Assembly: GCF_005870035.1 (NCBI RefSeq)
Contig: NZ_SWJG01000002.1
Coordinates: forward strand, 434,001 to 498,000
Direction: 5' to 3'
DNA: 64,000 nt
Origin: Spirosoma lacussanchae
Lineage (GTDB): Bacteria > Bacteroidota > Bacteroidia > Cytophagales > Spirosomataceae
The notes beneath the pieces are model-generated. The model had not been told where the DNA came from. It ran no database searches and saw only the letters and a list, made by a program, of their open reading frames with translations. Positions within the stretch are counted from its first letter, which is position 1, and each line of letters starts with the position of its first letter. This document shows, piece by piece, positions 1 through 7,357 of this stretch. A program made the translations under genes and the position numbers.

Positions 1-2121
1 CCCGACCTGAATCGGGGCTGGCTATTGCTGGGCCTGATTGAGTGTCGGCTACAGCGGCAACGGACCGATTCGGTCTGGGTGTTCATACGCGAAACGGAGC
101 GGCTGGTGAAGCAGGCCGGTACCGACGGCGCCGAACTGTCTGCTTACCTCGATCAGTCGTTGGGTAAGTACTGGGAGCAGCAGCAGCAGTTAGGCCGCGC
201 CCGAACTTTTTTTGCCCGCTCTGTTGCCACAGGACAGCGGCTGGGCGGGTCGAGCCGGGTCGGGTGGCGGGGACTGATGGCGCTGAGCCGGATTGCCTGG
301 CTGCAGCAGGACATATCGGGGGCGCTAACGTTTATTCAGCAGGCTATGCAGGCCAACAGTCTGCGCTTTCGGGCTACCGATCCGGCGCAAAACCCAGCCC
401 TGGCCGATTTCCTGAACGGCCCTGATCTGTTCGAGTCGCTCTGCTGGAAAGCCCACCTGCTGTATGCTGCTAAAACGATGCCTAACTCGCTGCAGCTGGC
501 CAGCCTCACCTATGACCGGGCCTTTGCCCTGAGTGATTTGCTGCAGGCATCCTACAGTGCCGAACTGACTAAGCTGTTCGTGCAGGAAAAGCTTCGTCCG
601 GCTTACCGGGAAGCGGTAGCGGTAGCGTATGCGCAGTACCGGCAACGGCCCGACAAGGCCACCCTGGCCGCACTGTTACGCCGGCAGGAGCAAGGCAGCG
701 CGGCCGTGCTGCGCGAAACCCTGCAGGCCTTGCAGCGCGACTATGCGGGGGTGCCGGGTTATCTACTCGAAGAGGTACAGCGGGCTAAAAACCGGCTGGC
801 TGCAGCCAAAACGGCTTGGGCCGAACGAGACGTGGCGCATTCGTCAGGGGCCGGAATCGTGGCTGTCAATGCGGAACTGGTCAATGCCGAACTGGTCTGG
901 AACCGGGCGTACCAAAAGCTCCGGCCTTATACATCGGTCTGGCTGGGAACTGACAATCTGAGCCGCCTGCAACAGCAACTCGCCCCGAACATGGCTTTTT
1001 TACAGTACAGCCTGACGTCTGACTCGCTGCTACTGACGGTCGTAAAGAAAAACCAGATTCGGGTAGTGCCGCTCCCGATCAGCAGTACCCAGCTAAACCA
1101 GCTGGCCGAAACCGTCCGACATGAAGCCTACCGAAACCCCGATCCGTTTCAGTATACGGGACATACTGCTGCCCGGGCTCTGTTTGACCGGGTGCTGGGG
1201 CCGGTCTGGGCCGACCTGGCCGACGTCCGACGGCTGGTTATTGTGCGGGATGGCCCCCTGCATTACCTGCCTTTCGAAGTGCTGGAAACGGGCCAGCGTC
1301 CCGACGACTACCTGCTCCGGCATGCGGCCATCACCTACGCTTATTCGATGGACAGCTATGTCAGAAGCCCCCGCCAGCGCCCCGACGGCTCGCCTGATGT
1401 ACTCAGTATGGCTCCTTTTGCCGTCGATCAGGCTACGCTCAGCCTTATTCAACAACGGGGATATCAATCTCTCGACCGGTCGGAAGCCGAGATCGGGTCT
1501 GCTGTCGGCACGCGCTCAACGGCTGCCAATGCCAGCAAAGCCACCTTTCTGTCACTATTCCCCGACCATCAGGTCCTTCACCTGGCCACTCACGCCCGGG
1601 CCAGTGACAACGACCCCGGCGATTCGTACATCGCGTTTTTTCCGCAGGATTCGTCCCACCGGCTGTACGCCCACGAGTTGGGTCTGCTGGACCTGCGCCA
1701 TATCCGGCTGGCTGTGCTGTCTGCCTGCCGAACCGGTAGTGGTAGTCTGCACGGGGGCGAGGGCCTCCTAAGTCTGAGCCGGGCGTTTGCATCGGCGGGC
1801 TGTCCGCAGGTTATCACCTCACTCTGGAATGCGCATGACGGTACTACGGCCCTGCTCTCGCAACTGCTGTACGAAGAACTGGCGTCGGGCCTGCCAACCG
1901 ACGTAGCCCTGCAGCGGGCCAAGTTGCGATTCATTGAGCAGCAATCGTCCGGTGGGGCGTTCAGCCCGCCCCACTTCTGGGCGCATCTGGTCCTGATGGG
2001 GACTAACCAGCCCGTTTTCCCGGTTCCCGGTCCCTGGCCAACCGGCTGGCTGGCTGGTCTGGGTACCGGTCTACTGGCTATCGCTGGCTACATCCGGTAC
2101 CGTTGGCGTCGTTCACGCTGA
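1..2121 (+). CDS. TPR-CHAT domain cysteine protease, membrane anchored (5' end outside window)
   Basis: The frame is open to the first base, so the N-terminus lies outside the window; the first internal ATG is at 25. The visible part has an N-terminal helical region of TPR character (about residues 1-250, numbered from the ATG at 25), a linker, and a C-terminal CHAT (caspase-fold) domain. The CHAT catalytic pair is intact: His523 in LHLATH and Cys568 in LSACRTG. A hydrophobic segment followed by RYRWRRSR (about residues 670-698) predicts a C-terminal membrane anchor with a short basic tail. CHAT proteins are caspase-like peptidases; substrates are usually neighbouring gene products. The stop overlaps the stop of the convergent anti-sigma-like gene by 9 bases. 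A 15-base tandem duplication near 866-895 repeats VNAEL. The substrate is unknown. Confidence 0.9.
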   Translation, partial: PDLNRGWLLLGLIECRLQRQRTDSVWVFIRETERLVKQAGTDGAELSAYLDQSLGKYWEQQQQLGRARTFFARSVATGQRLGGSSRVGWRGLMALSRIAWLQQDISGALTFIQQAMQANSLRFRATDPAQNPALADFLNGPDLFESLCWKAHLLYAAKTMPNSLQLASLTYDRAFALSDLLQASYSAELTKLFVQEKLRPAYREAVAVAYAQYRQRPDKATLAALLRRQEQGSAAVLRETLQALQRDYAGVPGYLLEEVQRAKNRLAAAKTAWAERDVAHSSGAGIVAVNAELVNAELVWNRAYQKLRPYTSVWLGTDNLSRLQQQLAPNMAFLQYSLTSDSLLLTVVKKNQIRVVPLPISSTQLNQLAETVRHEAYRNPDPFQYTGHTAARALFDRVLGPVWADLADVRRLVIVRDGPLHYLPFEVLETGQRPDDYLLRHAAITYAYSMDSYVRSPRQRPDGSPDVLSMAPFAVDQATLSLIQQRGYQSLDRSEAEIGSAVGTRSTAANASKATFLSLFPDHQVLHLATHARASDNDPGDSYIAFFPQDSSHRLYAHELGLLDLRHIRLAVLSACRTGSGSLHGGEGLLSLSRAFASAGCPQVITSLWNAHDGTTALLSQLLYEELASGLPTDVALQRAKLRFIEQQSSGGAFSPPHFWAHLVLMGTNQPVFPVPGPWPTGWLAGLGTGLLAIAGYIRYRWRRSR

Positions 2122-2823
2122 TCGGCCGAGTTTCTGCCAGCGGATCTGCCACCACACTTTCCAGCGATCCGATGTACTGATGGGATAAACGGACTGGCCG
2201 CTCTGGTCGAGCAGCTGGAACGTGGCGTCGGCGTTGTCGGGTTGCCGGTTGAGCAGGTAGGCATTCAGCAGGTGCCACTGTACGGCCTGTTTGAAATAGG
2301 GGCGGAGATTGTCTACCCGCGCCAGCTTTTCCAGATTAGCGATAGCAAGTTGGGGCTGGCCATTGGCCAGATACGCCTGCGCATCGAAGAACTCGCGGTA
2401 AAAAGTCCGCTGCTGGGGTGTAAGGTCAGGCCCGGCAATATCGTCTTCCGATTCGCGGTAGCGCTGCGTCAGGGTCACGTCCTGGCGGTAGCTTTCCAGA
2501 TCGACCCGGCTGAAAGTCAGGTAGCCGATGACCAGCAGGACGCAGGCTACCAGCACACTGGCCAGCCTGCCCCGCCCGAGCCGCAGACGCTGGATGGGTT
2601 TAGGGGGCGCAGCCAGTTCGGAACGAACGGCGTTCCGGACCGTTTCGGCCAGGGCCAGTTCACGCAGCGCTTTATCAGCTGCCAGCAGCTGAGCACACTC
2701 CCGGCTGAAATCAGGGTCGCGTTTGAGTTCCTGCTCGAAAATAAGTCGTTCGTCGGCGGATAGCGTACCCCGGTGGTAGGCTTCAATCCACTCCCATTGT
2801 TCAAGTTGATTAGTTGGTCGCAT
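2113..2823 (-). CDS. Membrane anti-sigma-like protein with periplasmic TPR-like domain
   Basis: 236 aa. Residues 1-60 form an acidic helical segment (EAYHRGTLSADERLIFEQEL) typical of the cytoplasmic part of Bacteroidota anti-sigma proteins. One transmembrane helix follows at about residues 90-107 (LASVLVACVLLVIGYLTF). The C-terminal 120 residues look like short TPR repeats (FFDAQAYLANGQPQLAIANL) and should lie in the periplasm. The gene sits 71 bases downstream of an ECF sigma gene on the same strand, so it is most likely its anti-sigma partner. No zinc-binding ZAS motif is visible. Its 3' end overlaps the CHAT protease gene tail to tail, which makes it a candidate substrate of that protease; this last point is inference. 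Confidence 0.7.
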   Translation of the reverse strand: MRPTNQLEQWEWIEAYHRGTLSADERLIFEQELKRDPDFSRECAQLLAADKALRELALAETVRNAVRSELAAPPKPIQRLRLGRGRLASVLVACVLLVIGYLTFSRVDLESYRQDVTLTQRYRESEDDIAGPDLTPQQRTFYREFFDAQAYLANGQPQLAIANLEKLARVDNLRPYFKQAVQWHLLNAYLLNRQPDNADATFQLLDQSGQSVYPISTSDRWKVWWQIRWQKLGRSA

Positions 2824-2894
2824 GTTGGATAGATACTAGCTGGTTCAGATCATTAGCACTGAAGTACTTCATCGATTACGGGTTTTCCGCCTTT

Positions 2895-3458
2895 TTATTC
2901 GTTTCCGTCCTGCTTTTCACCCCGTAGCAGCGCTCCCAGGTGCAGCATGCACCGATACTTACGCACCTTGGCCGCTTTGGCCGATGCGTTGACCCGGTGA
3001 GCAATCTCATCGAACGATAGATCGTCCCAGTAAAACAGCTGCAGCAACTCCCGGCAGGTTTCGCCCAACTGGCTGAAGGCCTGCTGGAGTTGAGTCAGCC
3101 GTTCGGGTTCATCCTCGGCCGTGGGCTCTTCGGTCAGATCGTCGAGTCGGCTTATCATCCCCACCCGACTCCGACTCTTGAGGACCTTGAGCCATTTGTT
3201 GCGCATCACCCCATACAGGTACGCATCCAGCGTTGCTTCTGCCCGGGGCTGGTACTGGCCCGAGCGCAGCTGAGCCCATACCGCCAGTACCGTTTCCTGG
3301 ATGAGGTCAGCGGCATCTTCTTCACTGCCCGAGTTGTCCAGCACATGCCGACGAATGACCGCTTTGACTCTATGGGTTAGCTGGTGGGTAGCCCACTCAA
3401 CCCGACGTTGGTCGTCGGAGCACATGGCTTCGTATAAAGTCTGATCGGCACTCGACAT
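2895..3458 (-). CDS. ECF-type RNA polymerase sigma factor
   Basis: 187 aa, normal length for an ECF sigma factor. Region 2 spans about residues 10-95 (DLIQETVLAVWAQL, then YLYGVMRNKWLKVLK for -10 recognition and melting). Region 4 spans about residues 125-180 with the helix-turn-helix LSFDEIAHRVNASAKAAKVR. The linker is acidic (LTEEPTAEDEPE). It is the first gene of a two-gene unit with the membrane anti-sigma-like gene downstream. It is divergent from the small lipoprotein gene and from a second sigma-like gene. ECF factors of this kind direct polymerase to a few promoters when the anti-sigma releases them; the signal here is unknown. Confidence 0.9.
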   Translation of the reverse strand: MSSADQTLYEAMCSDDQRRVEWATHQLTHRVKAVIRRHVLDNSGSEEDAADLIQETVLAVWAQLRSGQYQPRAEATLDAYLYGVMRNKWLKVLKSRSRVGMISRLDDLTEEPTAEDEPERLTQLQQAFSQLGETCRELLQLFYWDDLSFDEIAHRVNASAKAAKVRKYRCMLHLGALLRGEKQDGNE

Positions 3459-3645
3459 GCGGTAGGGTGACTGTTTACTGGGATATTCTCCTTTTGCCGG
3501 AAAAGTAACGGAAATAGTGAGTGGGGGGTGTGATTTTTTTCCGGCCCCTGCAATCTACTCTCGAAAGCCAGCTCCGAAAGCTTTTCAGCGGACGTCCCCG
3601 GAGCCAGCCTTCAACAAACCCCAAAACGCCCGCAAGGGTAATGAC

Positions 3646-3837
3646 ATGAACAAACAACCATTGGCTTCGGCTTCGGGTTGGGTGGGTATGTTCGGGGTCG
3701 TGTTGATGCTGGCCATGGGTGCCTGCGAATCCGTTGCGGTTGACCCCGCTCCGGGTGAGGCTAAACCAGCCGTCAGAACAACGACTTCCAACGAAGACCC
3801 CCCAGAAAAACCAACAAAACCTCCAGGCGGAAGCTAG
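3646..3837 (+). CDS. Small lipoprotein with disordered Pro/Lys/Thr-rich tail
   Basis: 63 aa from the ATG at 3646, preceded by AGGGTA. An upstream in-frame ATG at 3517 would add 43 residues without a signal-like character, and the lipobox argues for the later start. The N-terminus has a hydrophobic stretch ending in LMLAMGAC, a good lipobox with Cys27 as lipidation site. The rest is low in hydrophobic residues and ends EDPPEKPTKPPGGS. No known domain was recognised. It sits alone between two divergent sigma genes and is followed at once by a strong terminator, so it is a monocistronic, possibly highly expressed gene. A regulatory or envelope-stress role is only suggested by position. Confidence 0.65.
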   Translation: MNKQPLASASGWVGMFGVVLMLAMGACESVAVDPAPGEAKPAVRTTTSNEDPPEKPTKPPGGS

Positions 3838-3847
3838 TTGACGACAG

Positions 3848-3884
3848 CCGCCATACTACGGGAGTGTAGTATGGCGGTTTTTTT
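3848..3884 (+). terminator. Rho-independent terminator of small lipoprotein gene
   Basis: Perfect 12-bp stem CCGCCATACTAC / GTAGTATGGCGG with loop GGGAGT, followed by seven T. It starts 11 bases after the lipoprotein stop codon and ends 37 bases before the next sigma-like gene, so it separates the two units. Confidence 0.9.
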
Positions 3885-3920
3885 AGTAGCTTTGGACAGT
3901 CGCCTACTGTTCCACACCTG

Positions 3921-4844
3921 ATGTCCACATCTGTACCTTCCGACGAAGCCTTTGTTCGTCAGATTGCGCCCGTTGTTACTCAAACGCTGGCCAATGAATT
4001 TGCCCATCTGCCCGGCCAGGCTGCTGCGGCTATTCTTCGTCAGACACTGGCCACCTGCCTGATCATTCGACGGAAGGCAACAAAACAACGACTGAACTTA
4101 TCCCTGTTTGCCCGGCGCGTTACCCGCGAGCAGGTCCTGAGCTGGCTGGCCGCGCAGGGAAGCCCAACTCAGCAAACGTCAGCGATGAGCCAAATCATGG
4201 CTGAAAACCGGGATGCCGTAGCCCGCTACCTGGCCCAGTTCCGGTTCCGGACGACCGACGTTGCCGACGAAGTACTCAATGACTCGTTTGCTGCCTTCTT
4301 CACCAACCTGGCCGACAGAAAGCCGGTCGAAGCGCTGTTGTCGACCTGCCTGATCAGCATTGCCCGCTTCAAAGCCCTGCATCAGCTTCGGCAGGAACGC
4401 ACTGACCCGGTTGAGCAAACGAACTGGCTGGAAACCACATTTCTTACTGTCGATGAGGCCGATATGGGTACTATGACCTGGCCCCTGACAACCGCCGATG
4501 ATGAACCGATCAGCATTGACCTGCCGGTGACGACAGCCGACGGCCGTTCCGGCACCATCCAAATTGATGTTTCGACGTTCCGAACCTGGCTGGCCGATTG
4601 TTTTAGCCGACTCGGTGCGGCTCGTCAGCTATTGTTTCGCCTGCGGTACAAATACTGGAGTGAGCAGGAGCTGAGAACTATGTCAATGGACGAGGTACAG
4701 GCGGTCTTCGATGATCTGGATATGACCGAAATTGCCGCCAAAGCAGGCTATACCAATGCGCACACGGCCAGCGTTCGGCTGAACGAAAGCCGTAGCCGGT
4801 TGCGGGATTGTTTGACAGAAAAAATGAAGAACGCAGCATTATGA
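3921..4844 (+). CDS. Divergent sigma-70-like factor with insertion between regions 2 and 4
   Basis: 307 aa, much longer than a usual ECF factor. Residues 1-85 are an extra helical N-terminal domain. A region-2-like segment lies at about 90-160 (MAENRDAVARYLAQFRFRTTDVADEV, split here by eye). It is followed by an insert of about 75 residues rich in Asp/Thr (TTADDEPISIDLPVTTADG). A region-4-like HTH ends the protein (MTEIAAKAGYTNAHTASVR, about 272-290). The stop overlaps the start of the next gene as ATGA, indicating translational coupling with its membrane partner. I call it sigma-like from the region 2/4 pattern and the anti-sigma-like neighbour; the match is weaker than for the other two sigma factors here, and a non-sigma DNA-binding role is possible. 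Confidence 0.65.
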   Translation: MSTSVPSDEAFVRQIAPVVTQTLANEFAHLPGQAAAAILRQTLATCLIIRRKATKQRLNLSLFARRVTREQVLSWLAAQGSPTQQTSAMSQIMAENRDAVARYLAQFRFRTTDVADEVLNDSFAAFFTNLADRKPVEALLSTCLISIARFKALHQLRQERTDPVEQTNWLETTFLTVDEADMGTMTWPLTTADDEPISIDLPVTTADGRSGTIQIDVSTFRTWLADCFSRLGAARQLLFRLRYKYWSEQELRTMSMDEVQAVFDDLDMTEIAAKAGYTNAHTASVRLNESRSRLRDCLTEKMKNAAL

Positions 4845-5497
4845 TTACCGACCAGAACAAATGGGCCATTATTGACGCGTATCTGGCCGGACAACTCGAT
4901 GAGTCGGGGCGGCAGGCCGTTAGGCAGAAAATGACCGACGATGCCGATTTCAGGGCCGATGTGCTCATGCAGTCTGCCCTTAATCAGCAGTTTGACCGGG
5001 AGCAGACCAGCAAGGATTACGACCTGGTTGATCGGCTGATCAGCGAAGGGCTAACAACGCCTGCCTCGTCGGTTACGGGGCGGTCCCGGCCGCTACGCCC
5101 GTGGTGGCAGCAAACCTGGTTGCGGGCGGTGGCTATGCTGGTGCTGGTAGCAGGACTCGGCTGGCTGGGATTCCGGTATCTGTCCGGACCGGACACGCTC
5201 TCGGTTCAGATTCCCTATGCGCAGCGCGGCTTTGGGGTAGATGGTACCCCGGCGCCCGATAAGCTGACCACTTTTCTGGTGACTTTCAGCAACGACGGCC
5301 CGGCTTCCGGCGAATACAGCAGCGATCCGGACGGGCTGCATCTGTACCTGACGGAGCTGCCTGTTACCGAGGCCCGGTGGCAGCTGCGCGATGATCCGCA
5401 GCAGGGCGGCTTTTTGCTGACCGACCCACAGGGCCTCACGTACCGGCTCGATCGCGATACGTACGGTGGGCGTAAACCGCTGGTACCGATCAAATAG
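4841..5497 (+). CDS. Membrane anti-sigma-like protein
   Basis: 218 aa from the ATG at 4841, chosen because it forms an ATGA overlap with the upstream sigma-like gene; an upstream in-frame start at 4808 would overlap more. The N-terminal 60 residues (IIDAYLAGQLDESGRQAVRQ) are the helical type seen in Bacteroidota anti-sigma proteins. One transmembrane helix lies at about 91-109 (WLRAVAMLVLVAGLGWLGF). The remaining 110 residues form a beta-rich periplasmic domain with no recognised family. Its 3' end overlaps the convergent M48-like peptidase gene by 8 bases, mirroring the CHAT/anti-sigma arrangement to the left. Confidence 0.65.
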   Translation: MITDQNKWAIIDAYLAGQLDESGRQAVRQKMTDDADFRADVLMQSALNQQFDREQTSKDYDLVDRLISEGLTTPASSVTGRSRPLRPWWQQTWLRAVAMLVLVAGLGWLGFRYLSGPDTLSVQIPYAQRGFGVDGTPAPDKLTTFLVTFSNDGPASGEYSSDPDGLHLYLTELPVTEARWQLRDDPQQGGFLLTDPQGLTYRLDRDTYGGRKPLVPIK

Positions 5498-7061
5498 GGG
5501 TTACGGCCAGCCAGCTCACCAGCTGCTCGTTCCTGTATTCCAGAAACAGGCGACTGTTGCCCCGGCGGTATCCGCAGAATCGGCTTCCGCGCGCACCGGC
5601 TACGTCGGCCGAAGGTGGGCCGTAGGCCGACAGGCGCGAACGAGGGCTGCCAATCGGTAAGTCGGCCAGATCCAGCCGATTGCTTTTAACCACGCGGTAC
5701 CACCGTGGTTTGTTATTTTCTTCAATAGATAGTTCGTACAGCGTCAGTGAATCGGTGCGGGCATACCGTCCGCCGGAGGGGAGCGGCTGTAGCGGCAACC
5801 GGGGAGCCGGGCGGAGCCGATCGACCGGTGAGGGCCTGCCAGCGGTTTGGGTCGACTGACGGCTGGCCACCAGCCGGTTCCAGTAGCGTTGCCAGCCTGG
5901 TTTTTGTGACTCTTCGTAGAGCCGCATATTGTCGGTGGCTCGAAAAGCGCCCTGCGCTGCTGCCTGGCGAAACAGCCGCTGAGCCTCGGCGGGTTTGCTG
6001 CGGTCGGCCTCAATGACGGCCAGTAGCAGCAAGGCATTAGCCGACAGGGGCCTACTGGCGGTGCGACTCGACATCAGGGTTTGGTACGCTTTTTCGGTTT
6101 CGTTCAGCAGATAAAAGGTAAGTGCCAGATTGAGGGTGGCGGCCTGGTAATTAGGCTGTCGGGCCAGGGCGGTACTGAACAGATGCCGGGCGTCGGCCAG
6201 CAGCGGGCGGTACGGTACCGGCTCACCCCGGCGCGGATTGGCCAGCAGTCGGTTGTCGGCATCAAACTCGACCGGAAAAGCAAACCGCAAGCGCGGATCA
6301 TCCCGGGCGGACGTCATCTGAGTCAGTGCCTGGTTGAGCTTGATGGCCCCCAGGTTATTCAGAATCGTAGCCGTGGGGTATCGGGCTATCAGCGTTGAAA
6401 AAGCCTGGCCAGCCGCTGCGTAGTCGAGCAGGAGGTAATGAATTTCACCCAGTTCGAAATAATGGGCCAGTTCGCGTACGCGAGCCGTGGTGTCGCTTAC
6501 CATCTGCAACCGCTGGCTGCGGCTGGGGTAGCCCGGTATCTGGTTAGGTAGCCGAAAGGTATCGTACAGTTTTCTGTACACCGCCGGCGCAATCGTAAAC
6601 GCATCGTACCCGGCTAGATAGGCCAGAAAGACACCCGATCGGTCGGCCAGCGCTTCCAGGTTTTCTGACGAATAAGCGGTTCCGTTAGGCATAACAACCG
6701 GCGAGAAGAAGCCTTGCTTTTGGCCATGCCGGTACTGGAAATGCGCCAGCTCGTGGCCCAGCAAACAGGCCAGGGCCGCATCGGCATCAGGGCCGAACGT
6801 ACGGCACAGATCCAGCACATCGTCGCTAAGGTCGATGTGGGCCGGCGTTCCAGGCCGGTAAACCAGCGAACCGCCCTGCTGCGCCGACCCCCGCGGCAGC
6901 CGACGGAGTACCGGCGGATGGGGTGGGTTGCCCATTGCCCGCAGCAAATTGGCATAAACTCGCTGGGCCTGGTTTGATGGCTCGGGCAGTTTTGTGAAAA
7001 AATTCAAAAAGAAAAAAGCACTGACAATGAGAAGGTTAGCTCTAAGGTTGAGAGACTTCAT
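5490..7061 (-). CDS. M48-like zinc metallopeptidase with TPR repeats
   Basis: 523 aa from the ATG at 7061 (alternative ATG at 7076). This start gives a signal peptide or N-terminal anchor (LLIVSAFFFLNFF), so the enzyme should be periplasmic or membrane bound. The zinc site HELAH is at residues 103-107, preceded by LACLLGHELAHFQYRHG; the downstream Glu ligand is probably in NLEALADRSGVFLAYLAG at about 140. From about 190 on, several TPR-like repeats follow (IHYLLLDYAAAGQAFSTLIA; ALTFYLLNETEKAYQTLM). The C-terminus is a beta-rich domain of unknown function. The family degrades misfolded or regulatory membrane proteins. The tail-to-tail overlap with the anti-sigma-like gene suggests a functional tie. 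Confidence 0.8.
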   Translation of the reverse strand: MKSLNLRANLLIVSAFFFLNFFTKLPEPSNQAQRVYANLLRAMGNPPHPPVLRRLPRGSAQQGGSLVYRPGTPAHIDLSDDVLDLCRTFGPDADAALACLLGHELAHFQYRHGQKQGFFSPVVMPNGTAYSSENLEALADRSGVFLAYLAGYDAFTIAPAVYRKLYDTFRLPNQIPGYPSRSQRLQMVSDTTARVRELAHYFELGEIHYLLLDYAAAGQAFSTLIARYPTATILNNLGAIKLNQALTQMTSARDDPRLRFAFPVEFDADNRLLANPRRGEPVPYRPLLADARHLFSTALARQPNYQAATLNLALTFYLLNETEKAYQTLMSSRTASRPLSANALLLLAVIEADRSKPAEAQRLFRQAAAQGAFRATDNMRLYEESQKPGWQRYWNRLVASRQSTQTAGRPSPVDRLRPAPRLPLQPLPSGGRYARTDSLTLYELSIEENNKPRWYRVVKSNRLDLADLPIGSPRSRLSAYGPPSADVAGARGSRFCGYRRGNSRLFLEYRNEQLVSWLAVTPI

Positions 7062-7120
7062 GCAAAAAGTGGCCATTTTTTCATGGGGGCCTGTTACTTT
7101 TTCTGTTCTCCGGGAATAAT

Positions 7121-7128
7121 CAAATGTA
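7121..7128 (-). promoter_or_regulatory. Candidate Bacteroidota -7 box of the M48-like gene
   Basis: On the minus strand the bases read TACATTTG, an exact match to the TAnnTTTG -7 consensus of Bacteroidota housekeeping promoters, 44-60 bases upstream of the possible start codons. No clear TTTG -33 element was found at the usual spacing, so the call is tentative. Confidence 0.35.
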
Positions 7129-7246
7129 ACACAAACACAACGGTTCTGCTCTACGCCATTGAGCCTATGTCGTAAGCACACCGTCCTGATCCTGTTTTGT
7201 GATAATCTGAGGCTTTCCGATTTTATTCACACCCGTTCAACGTTTG

Positions 7247-7280
7247 CCCGACTCCGACTGATAAGGAGTCGGGTTTTTTT
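7247..7280 (+). terminator. Orphan plus-strand terminator
   Basis: Nine-bp perfect stem CCCGACTCC / GGAGTCGGG with loop GACTGATAA and seven T on the plus strand. Both flanking genes are on the minus strand and no plus-strand ORF precedes it. It could end a short plus-strand RNA starting in the gap after 7080; on the minus strand it has no T-run and would work poorly for the caspase gene. Confidence 0.7.
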
Positions 7281-7357
7281 GTGTTCCGCGGAACTGCTTG
7301 CGGTACGCGGTTGGCTCGGGTGACTAGCCGATTGGCAAAAATTGCTACCGTTAGCAC

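Noticed and set aside
866..895. Tandem 15-base duplication in the CHAT gene
   Set aside because: Only two imperfect copies in frame (VNAEL repeated); it is an ordinary local duplication in a coding sequence, not a repeat array.
25..3458. Type III-E CRISPR (Craspase) system, suggested by a TPR-CHAT protease near a sigma factor
   Set aside because: There is no repeat-spacer array, no Cas7-11-like effector gene and no Csx30/Csx31-like gene in the window.
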